A DNA stretch of 7,402 nt, from the NCBI GenBank assembly GCA_903934275.1, contig CAIZNF010000128.1, forward strand, positions 1 to 7,402, read 5' to 3'. The notes under the pieces are model-generated. The model ran no database searches and had not been told where the DNA came from. It worked only from the letters and a program-made list of their open reading frames with translations. The translations under genes and the position numbers were made by a program. Shown here piece after piece: positions 1 to 5,430 of this stretch. Origin of the DNA: an uncultured Nitrosomonadales bacterium. GTDB lineage: Bacteria > Pseudomonadota > Gammaproteobacteria > Burkholderiales > Gallionellaceae. Numbering within the stretch: position 1 is the first letter of the stretch; each line of letters opens with the position of its first letter.

Positions 1-596
1 ACGATCTGGCCTACATCGCGATGGAATTCCTCAAAGGCAAGGATCTAGTGCCTTATACCAAGGCCGAAAACTTGCTGCCGTTGCCCAAGGTGATGAGCAT
101 CGTTGCACGCGTTGCCGACGCGCTGGATTATGCGCACAAACAAAATGTGGTACACCGCGACATCAAGCCCGCCAACATCATGTACGACCCGGAAACGGAT
201 ACGCCCAAGGTGACCGACTTCGGTATCGCGCGCATCACTGACTCAAGTAAGACCAAAACCGGCATGGTGCTGGGCACGCCATCGTATATGTCGCCGGAAC
301 AACTGGCCGGTAAAAAAATTGAGGGCGGATCGGATATGTTCTCGCTGGGCGTGAGCTTGTATCAACTGGCTTGTGGTAAGCTCCCGTTCACAGGGGACTC
401 GATGGCGCAATTGATGTACCGTATCGCCAATGAAGCGCATACCGACATTTTAAGTATCAAGGCAGATTTGCCGCCGTGTTTAGTGGCGATTATCAATAAG
501 TCGCTCGCCAAACGGAATGAAGACCGTTATGCCAATGGTGCAGAAATGGCCGCCGCGTTGCGCAAATGCGCCGCCGGCTTGGAGGGTAAGCCATGA
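1..596 (+). CDS. Serine/threonine protein kinase (Hanks type), C-terminal part, 5' truncated by window
   Basis: This is the C-terminal part of a eukaryotic-like Ser/Thr kinase. The reading frame is open from the first full codon (nt 3), and the residues before the first ATG at 21 already read as a kinase hinge (YIAMEF), so ATG 21 is internal and the true start is upstream. Visible motifs are the catalytic loop HRDIKPANIM (Asp codon 159-161), the DFG metal-binding motif (216-224) and GTPSYMSPE at the end of the activation segment. Two threonines just before it (codons 252-254 and 258-260, T-K-T) sit where PknB-type kinases carry their autophosphorylated T-x-T. The glycine-rich loop and the VAIK lysine lie outside the window. 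The protein ends soon after the kinase domain, so any sensor or membrane part would have to be N-terminal. The stop codon overlaps the phosphatase start, which implies co-translation. The family call is secure; the substrate is unknown, with the downstream FHA protein the obvious candidate. Confidence 0.95.
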   Translation, partial: DLAYIAMEFLKGKDLVPYTKAENLLPLPKVMSIVARVADALDYAHKQNVVHRDIKPANIMYDPETDTPKVTDFGIARITDSSKTKTGMVLGTPSYMSPEQLAGKKIEGGSDMFSLGVSLYQLACGKLPFTGDSMAQLMYRIANEAHTDILSIKADLPPCLVAIINKSLAKRNEDRYANGAEMAAALRKCAAGLEGKP

Positions 597-1420
597 AAGT
601 AACAGACGCTTTGGAAATAGTCAGCCAAACCAATCCTGGCATGGTGCGCTCGCACAACGAGGATAGCGTGGCATGTGAGGCCGCTTGCGGCCTGGTGGTA
701 TTGGCGGACGGCATGGGCGGATACAATGCGGGCGAAGTCGCGAGCGGTATTGCTATTTCGGTGACGGCTATGGAAATTGCCCATCGTTTGCAAAACGCCA
801 GCCCGATTGAGCGCGACGAAAAAACCGGAGAAGAACTGGGTGTGTTGCTGCTGCGCGACAACATCCAGAAGGCCAATGCTTCGATTTTTCATGCCGCTCA
901 AAGCCAGCCCCAGTATATGGGGATGGGGACGACAATTGTTGCAGGGCTGTTTTACGACAACCGCGTGGTCGTGGGGCATGTGGGTGATTCGCGCATGTAC
1001 CGGTTGCGCGACGGTATGCTGGAAAGCATTACCCGCGACCATTCACTGTTGCAGGAGCAGATTGATAGCGGAATAATCAGCATCGAGGATGCCCGCCACT
1101 CCAAGAACAAAAATCTGGTGACGCGCGCAGTCGGGATCGATGCCGAAATAGTGGCGGAAATTCATGTGCATGATGTCCGGGTGGGCGATATTTATTTGCT
1201 CTGTTCGGATGGCTTGAACGATATGGTTGAGGATGATGACATCTGCGCCACCCTGCACGCGATGCAGGGAAACTTGCCGCTTGCCGCAGAACAATTGATC
1301 CAGATGGCAAATGACAATGGTGGACGCGATAATGTTTCGGTGATTCTGATAAAGATAAAAAGCGAGTTTGCCGTACCACGCAGCCGGTTCGCAAAACTGA
1401 TTGACTGGTTTAACAAATGA
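593..1420 (+). CDS. PP2C-family (PPM/Stp1-like) Ser/Thr protein phosphatase
   Basis: This is a complete 275-residue cytosolic protein, the usual size for a bacterial single-domain PP2C. It hydrolyses phospho-Ser/Thr using two Mg/Mn ions. Visible family motifs in order are R-S-H-N-E-D-S (19-25, metal Asp24), A-D-G-M-G-G (38-43, metal Asp39), G-D-S-R (131-134), T-R-D-H-S (147-151), C-S-D-G-L (204-208, metal Asp206) and G-R-D-N-V-S-V (244-250, metal Asp246). All core acidic residues are therefore present and the enzyme should be active. A short basic/aromatic tail (about 256-275) follows the fold; no transmembrane segment is seen. The ATG at 593 overlaps the kinase TGA by 4 nt and is preceded by GGAGG (581-585) seven bases away, which fixes the start and indicates translational coupling. 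It is probably the antagonist of the kinase and may also dephosphorylate the FHA protein. Confidence 0.96.
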   Translation: MKVTDALEIVSQTNPGMVRSHNEDSVACEAACGLVVLADGMGGYNAGEVASGIAISVTAMEIAHRLQNASPIERDEKTGEELGVLLLRDNIQKANASIFHAAQSQPQYMGMGTTIVAGLFYDNRVVVGHVGDSRMYRLRDGMLESITRDHSLLQEQIDSGIISIEDARHSKNKNLVTRAVGIDAEIVAEIHVHDVRVGDIYLLCSDGLNDMVEDDDICATLHAMQGNLPLAAEQLIQMANDNGGRDNVSVILIKIKSEFAVPRSRFAKLIDWFNK

Positions 1421-1456
1421 TTGGCTTAAATCTCGTATGCGGGAAAGGGTAGGACT

Positions 1457-2239
1457 ATGACGGCAAAACTGATACTTAGCATAGATGGGGTGGTGACCAA
1501 CGAATACCCCATCAATAAAGAGCGCATGACCATCGGGCGCAAAGCGCACAATGACATCGTTATAGACAACTTGGCTGTGAGCGGCGAACATGCGGCGATT
1601 GTCACCATACTGAACGATTCATTTCTTGAGGATCTGGACAGCACCAACGGCCTGGAAGTAAATGGTGTGGTTGTCAAAAAACATTTTCTGCAACCCAATG
1701 ACGTTGTCGGTATCGGCAAATACCACCTGAAATACCTCAACGATCAAACCAGCCAAACCACCTCTGCCGATTTCGAAAAAACCATGATCTTACGCGCGCC
1801 GGTAAAGCAGGCGGCGACAGTGGCGGGAAGGACCGCTGAATCCGGCCCCGTGAACAACCAAGCAGGTTCAAACAATTCAGCGGATGTAGAGATGATTGAA
1901 AAAACCGGCGCGTTCGGCGCGCTCCGCCCCGTTGAGGCCGCGCAAACCGCAGCACCGGCGGCAACACCGGCACCGCAAGCCGCCGCAGTGCAAATTCTGA
2001 CCGGGCCAAATGCCGGCAAAGAACTTGATCTGGTAAAGAATCTGACCACACTGGGTAAACCTGGTGTGCAAGTAGCGGTGTTGACCCGCCGCCCGCATGG
2101 CTTTTTCATCACACATGTCGAAGGGGCGAACTTCCCTTCGGTAAACGGCCAGGTATTGGGTGACAAGCCGCATCAGATAAATGACCACGATTTGATCGAG
2201 CTGGCAGGCGTGAAGATGGAGTTTTATTTCAAGGGCTAG
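1457..2239 (+). CDS. Tandem FHA-domain protein (canonical N-terminal FHA, degenerate C-terminal FHA)
   Basis: This 260-residue soluble protein is a probable phosphothreonine reader. The N-terminal FHA domain (about 1-95) has the conserved phosphopeptide-binding set: Gly27-Arg28 in MTIGR, Ser42-Gly-Glu-His45, and Asn64-Gly65 in DSTNG. A low-complexity Ala/Pro/Thr-rich linker (about 96-176) follows and contains two similar sites, F-E-K-T (Thr109) and I-E-K-T (Thr150), which look like kinase target threonines. The C-terminal segment (about 177-260) has FHA-like spacing (V-Q-I-L-T-G-P at its start, T-L-G, then P-S-V-N-G, then a D-L-I-E-L-A end). It lacks the Gly-Arg and Ser-x-x-His residues, so it probably does not bind phosphothreonine. 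The start ATG lies 36 nt after the phosphatase stop, with a GGG/AGG purine stretch just upstream. By analogy with GarA/Fha-type proteins, phosphorylation of the linker may switch which partner the N-terminal FHA binds; this is inferred. Confidence 0.93.
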   Translation: MTAKLILSIDGVVTNEYPINKERMTIGRKAHNDIVIDNLAVSGEHAAIVTILNDSFLEDLDSTNGLEVNGVVVKKHFLQPNDVVGIGKYHLKYLNDQTSQTTSADFEKTMILRAPVKQAATVAGRTAESGPVNNQAGSNNSADVEMIEKTGAFGALRPVEAAQTAAPAATPAPQAAAVQILTGPNAGKELDLVKNLTTLGKPGVQVAVLTRRPHGFFITHVEGANFPSVNGQVLGDKPHQINDHDLIELAGVKMEFYFKG

Positions 2240-2262
2240 TCAGATGATGGGAGACAGAATAC

Positions 2263-2268
2263 GGGGAG
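2263..2268 (+). promoter_or_regulatory. Shine-Dalgarno supporting the GTG start of the cyclase
   Basis: GGGGAG lies 4 nt before GTG 2273. No ATG upstream is in the same frame as the cyclase, and the residues after GTG (M-K-K-H then a hydrophobic helix) make a natural membrane-protein N terminus, so GTG is the best start. Confidence 0.6.
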
Positions 2269-2272
2269 CTGC

Positions 2273-4492
2273 GTGAAGAAGCATTCATTTTTGATCGGGA
2301 TCGGGCTGCTGATAGTCTTGATTTTTGTCGGCAATGCGTCGCATATTTATCGGCTGCATTTTGTCGATCAGCTGTCCGACATTCTCTATGACTACCGTTT
2401 GCGGCTGACCATGCCGAAAACGGTGGATGAGCGCATCGTCATTCTCGACATTGACGAAAAGAGCCTCAAGGAAGAAGGTCGCTGGCCGTGGAGCCGCGAC
2501 CGGCTTGGTCTGTTGATGGACAAGCTGTTTGATAAATACGGTGTCGCAGTGGTGGGTTTCGACGTGGTGTTCGCCGAAAAAGATGAGAGTTCAGGGCTTC
2601 GGATATTGCAAAAGCTCGGGAAAAACCAGCTTAAGGACGATCCGAAATACCAGGCTACGCTTGCGCAAATCGGACCAGAACTTGAATATGACAGCCTGTT
2701 TGCCAGCAAGATTAAAAACCGAAACGTGGTGTTGGGCTATTACCTGACGGATAAAAAAGGCAGCGCTTCCGGTATGCTACCGGAACCGGCATTCCCGGCC
2801 GGTTCATTCAAGAGCCGCCCGATTGCGTTCACAACTTTTAACGGCTACGGTGCGAACCTGCCCGAATTACAGCAGGTTGCGGCCGGGGCAGGGCATTTTA
2901 ATCCTACCGTGGACTCGGACGGCATGGTGCGGCGCGTGCCGATGCTGGCCGAATACGACGGCGCATATTACGAGTCGCTGTCACTCGCGATGGTACGCAC
3001 CTTATTCGGCCAATCGCCAATGCTGCCCGGATTTGCTGAAGGAAATACCAGCGGATACGCCGGCCTGGAATGGCTGGAACTGGATTCGCCGATCGGTTCG
3101 TTAAAAATACCGGTGGATCACGATGTGACCACGCTCGTGCCCTTTCGTGGCAATTCAGGCAGCTTCAAATACATTTCCATCGCCGATGTGTTGCATGATC
3201 GCACCGAGCTGGCCCAGTTAAAAGACAAAATCGTGCTGGTGGGCACAACCGCTCCCGGACTGCTGGATCTGCGTGCTACACCGGTATCGGAAATTTATCC
3301 GGGTGTGGAAGTCCACGCAAATATGATCGCCGGCATTCTCGACCAGAACTTGAAAGAGCGCCCCGCCTATATGGTGGGCGCGGAAGTAATTTGGCTGCTG
3401 TTGATAGGTATTGTATTGAGTTTCTGGCTACCGCGACTTGGCCCGGCCAAGTCGATGCTGGTTATAGCATCCATTTTGGCCGTCACAATGAGTCTGAGCA
3501 TAGCCAGTTGGCAATACGCCAATATTCTGATGCCGGTAGCCAACAGTCTGGTGATGATTGCGCTGATGTTCGCCGTGGATATGTCTTATGGTTTCTTCGT
3601 TGAATCTCGCACCAAACGCCAGATTACCGGCTTGTTCGGACAATATGTGCCGAGCGAACTGGTGGAAGAGATGAGCAAGAATCCCGGTAGCGTTTCAATG
3701 GAGGGCGAGAGCCGCGAAATGACCATCCTGTTCTCGGACGTGCGCAGTTTCACCACTATTTCCGAGGGACTGGATGCCAAGGAACTGACATTGCTCATGA
3801 ATGAATTCCTGACACCGTTGTCGCGCATAGTTTACAAACACCGGGGCACCATTGACAAGTACATGGGCGACTGCATCATGGCGTTCTGGGGCGCGCCTTT
3901 GCCAGATGCGGCGCATGCGCGCAACGCCATAATAGCCGGGCTTGAGATGCTGGCAACCTTGAAAACCCTGCAACCGCACTTCAAAGAACGCGGCTGGCCG
4001 GAGATACATATCGGCGTGGGCATCAATACCGGGCGCGTCAGTGTCGGCAACATGGGCTCGGAAGTACGCGTCGCTTACACGGTGATGGGTGACGATGTAA
4101 ACTTGGCATCGCGCCTGGAAGGCATTACCAAGCAATACGGCGTAGGCATCGTGGTCGGTGAAAACACTAAAAATGCCGTGACGGACTTTATCTACCGCGA
4201 ACTCGACCAAGTGCGCGTAAAAGGTAAAGACAAGCCCGTGGCGATTTACGAACCAATCGGCGTGGCCGGTGAAGTAGACAAGGCACTACAGGATGAAATC
4301 AAGTTGTTCCACGAATTCCGCCGCCTGTACCTCAAACAAGATTGGGAGCAGGCCGAGTTGCAACTGATGAACCTGCAACGCATGTCACCGGACACGGCGT
4401 TGTATGGTATTTATGCCGAACGCGTCGCCCATTTCCGCGATAATCCGCCACCCGCAGATTGGGATGGCGTGTATGTATTTCAGACGAAATAA
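2273..4492 (+). CDS. CHASE2-domain class III adenylate/guanylate cyclase, membrane-bound
   Basis: This is a complete 739-residue receptor cyclase. Lys-Lys at the N terminus is followed by a transmembrane helix (about 5-22), a CHASE2 sensor (about 28-360) expected in the periplasm, and three closely spaced helices (about 366-386, 394-413 and 418-442). A cytosolic class III cyclase domain (about 478-662) and an 80-residue helical, possibly TPR-like tail follow. The catalytic residues are visible: metal Asp489 (FSDVRSF) and Asp533 (KYMGD), purine-contacting Lys529 and Thr603 (A-Y-T-V-M-G-D), and transition-state Asn610 and Arg614 (NLASR). The enzyme is therefore predicted active and homodimeric, making cAMP from ATP. 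Thr in place of the usual Asp at 603 is the class IIIb pattern, whose studied members respond to bicarbonate. The CHASE2 ligand cannot be read from sequence. The gene follows the FHA gene by 33 nt and precedes a probable cyclic nucleotide phosphodiesterase. Guanylate cyclase activity is the less likely alternative. Confidence 0.95.
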   Translation: MKKHSFLIGIGLLIVLIFVGNASHIYRLHFVDQLSDILYDYRLRLTMPKTVDERIVILDIDEKSLKEEGRWPWSRDRLGLLMDKLFDKYGVAVVGFDVVFAEKDESSGLRILQKLGKNQLKDDPKYQATLAQIGPELEYDSLFASKIKNRNVVLGYYLTDKKGSASGMLPEPAFPAGSFKSRPIAFTTFNGYGANLPELQQVAAGAGHFNPTVDSDGMVRRVPMLAEYDGAYYESLSLAMVRTLFGQSPMLPGFAEGNTSGYAGLEWLELDSPIGSLKIPVDHDVTTLVPFRGNSGSFKYISIADVLHDRTELAQLKDKIVLVGTTAPGLLDLRATPVSEIYPGVEVHANMIAGILDQNLKERPAYMVGAEVIWLLLIGIVLSFWLPRLGPAKSMLVIASILAVTMSLSIASWQYANILMPVANSLVMIALMFAVDMSYGFFVESRTKRQITGLFGQYVPSELVEEMSKNPGSVSMEGESREMTILFSDVRSFTTISEGLDAKELTLLMNEFLTPLSRIVYKHRGTIDKYMGDCIMAFWGAPLPDAAHARNAIIAGLEMLATLKTLQPHFKERGWPEIHIGVGINTGRVSVGNMGSEVRVAYTVMGDDVNLASRLEGITKQYGVGIVVGENTKNAVTDFIYRELDQVRVKGKDKPVAIYEPIGVAGEVDKALQDEIKLFHEFRRLYLKQDWEQAELQLMNLQRMSPDTALYGIYAERVAHFRDNPPPADWDGVYVFQTK

Positions 4493-4507
4493 ATGAGACA
4501 TAGAAAA

Positions 4508-4636
4508 TGGGGGGTGGAGAGTGGCTTTCCCACTTACTACCGAGGCACGCATAACCAACGACTTGGTGAGCGTCGTTTGCTCGCTTGGTCGGATGGCTAG
4601 TAGCTTCATCGGTGCCGCTCCACTTTCCACTCACCA
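4508..4636. repeat. Long imperfect inverted repeat/foldback in the cyclase-phosphodiesterase gap
   Basis: The outer arms 4508-4524 and 4620-4636 match as reverse complements at 14 of 17 positions without gaps. Two of the three mismatches would be G-U pairs in RNA. Nested inside are a weaker pair of arms, 4542-4552 with 4608-4618 (8 of 11), and short inner pairs: ACCAA 4554-4558 with TTGGT 4585-4589, and GAGC 4568-4571 with GCTC 4579-4582. Together they would fold into a hairpin of about 129 nt in the transcript. No T-run follows on the + strand, so it is not a standard intrinsic terminator. It could be a structured leader or processing element, or a decayed MITE/REP-type insertion. Only the base pairing is seen; the function is unknown. 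Confidence 0.5.
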
Positions 4637-4641
4637 GAATT

Positions 4642-4646
4642 AAAGG
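4642..4646 (+). promoter_or_regulatory. Shine-Dalgarno for the phosphodiesterase start at ATG 4657
   Basis: AAAGG lies 10 nt before ATG 4657. It supports starting at M-K-L-R-V, the usual first beta strand of the MBL fold, rather than at the upstream TTG 4585. The spacing is a little long. Confidence 0.5.
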
Positions 4647-4656
4647 CGACAAAACA

Positions 4657-5427
4657 ATGAAACTCAGAGTATTAGGATGCAGCGGTGGAATCGGTGGCAA
4701 TTTGCGTACCACTTCGCTTCTGCTCGATCGTGATGTCTTGATCGATGCCGGCACCGGGGTGGGGGAGCTTAGTCTTACCGAGTTGACCACAATCGAGCAT
4801 ATCTTCGTCACGCACTCTCACCTCGACCATATTGCCTGCATTCCATTGCTGCTCGATAGCGTCGGGTTTACACGGGATCGCCCATTGACGATCTATGCAA
4901 CCGACGAAACGCTGGAAATTCTCAAGCAGCATATTTTCAACTGGAAAATCTGGCCTGATTTCAGTGTGATCCCGAACGCGCAGCATCCGGTCATGCGCTA
5001 TCAGCCTATCAAGTTGGGCGAAACCACTATTCTGAACGGGCGCAAGATAACTGCCATCCCCGCCAATCATACTGTTCCCGCAGTGGGTTTTCATCTGGAT
5101 AGCGGCTCTGCGAGTCTGGTATTCAGCGGCGATACCACAACAAATGATGCGCTATGGGAAGTGGTTAACCAAATTGAAAATTTGCGTTACCTCATTATCG
5201 AAACGGCATTCCCGGATATCGAAAAGGATCTGGCGATCCTTTCCAAACACCTGTGCCCCAGCCTGCTGGGCAAAGAACTGGCCAAGCTCAAACGCGAGGC
5301 GGAAATATTTATCACCCATCTCAAACCCGGTGATGTCGAGTCGACCATGCGTGAAATCGAAAATTTTGCAGGCAAATCTCGTATTGAGATGCTGCTGAAC
5401 AATCAAGAGTTCGACCTCCAGGAGTAA
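4657..5427 (+). CDS. Metallo-beta-lactamase-fold hydrolase, likely 3',5'-cyclic-nucleotide phosphodiesterase (class II-like)
   Basis: This is a complete 256-residue soluble protein of the MBL superfamily branch that includes RNase Z and class II cyclic nucleotide phosphodiesterases. The N terminus M-K-L-R-V-L-G-C-S-G-G is the typical first strand and turn. The metal site is visible: T-H-S-H-L-D-H (52-58, His53, His55, Asp57, His58), His138 in N-H-T-V, bridging Asp159 in F-S-G-D-T, and His221 in I-T-H-L-K-P-G. Glu182 and His198 (S-K-H-L) sit where this branch often has extra active-site residues. It lies directly after a class III cyclase, which favours cAMP/cGMP hydrolysis over RNase Z activity, and the C-terminal T-H-L-K-P-G-D segment also fits phosphodiesterase relatives. 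No signal peptide is present, so it acts in the cytosol where the cyclase product appears. The stop lies 3 nt before the next ATG, so the two genes are very likely co-transcribed. The fold call is firm; the substrate call is moderate. Confidence 0.85.
   Translation: MKLRVLGCSGGIGGNLRTTSLLLDRDVLIDAGTGVGELSLTELTTIEHIFVTHSHLDHIACIPLLLDSVGFTRDRPLTIYATDETLEILKQHIFNWKIWPDFSVIPNAQHPVMRYQPIKLGETTILNGRKITAIPANHTVPAVGFHLDSGSASLVFSGDTTTNDALWEVVNQIENLRYLIIETAFPDIEKDLAILSKHLCPSLLGKELAKLKREAEIFITHLKPGDVESTMREIENFAGKSRIEMLLNNQEFDLQE
5420..5424 (+). promoter_or_regulatory. Shine-Dalgarno for the GAF-ATPase gene, embedded in the phosphodiesterase end
   Basis: AGGAG lies 6 nt before ATG 5431 and inside the last codons of the upstream gene. 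A GTG at 5428 is in frame one codon earlier and follows the upstream TAA immediately, but the spacing favours the ATG. The arrangement suggests coupled translation. Confidence 0.65.
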
Positions 5428-5430
5428 GTG

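Larger units (their letters stand above)
4493..4656. other. Intergenic region between cyclase and phosphodiesterase
   Basis: This is the only gap longer than 40 nt in the window. Apart from the foldback at 4508-4636 and a ribosome-binding stretch near its end, nothing is seen. There is no convincing pair of -35/-10 boxes, no tRNA, and no supported small ORF. An in-frame extension of the downstream gene back to TTG 4585 exists, but it would run through the foldback and adds residues that do not look like the family's N terminus. Confidence 0.6.

Noticed and set aside
21..23. ATG 21 as the true start of the kinase
   Set aside because: The frame is open upstream to the window edge and already encodes hinge-region residues; starting at 21 would remove the N-lobe of the kinase.
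1..2239. Type VI secretion regulatory locus (kinase/PP2C/FHA trio)
   Set aside because: The trio resembles T6SS post-translational regulators, but no T6SS structural gene is in the window and the neighbours are a cyclase and a GspE-type ATPase.
3695..4210. 171-codon open frame on the minus strand
   Set aside because: It lies antisense to the cyclase catalytic domain, which has all its active-site residues.
4585..4656. N-terminal extension of the phosphodiesterase from TTG 4585
   Set aside because: The 24 added residues run through the foldback, have a rare start codon, and precede a natural MBL-fold start at ATG 4657 with its own purine stretch.
4493..4656. Rho-independent terminator after the cyclase
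   Set aside because: The inverted repeat is long and interrupted and has no T-run after it on the + strand.
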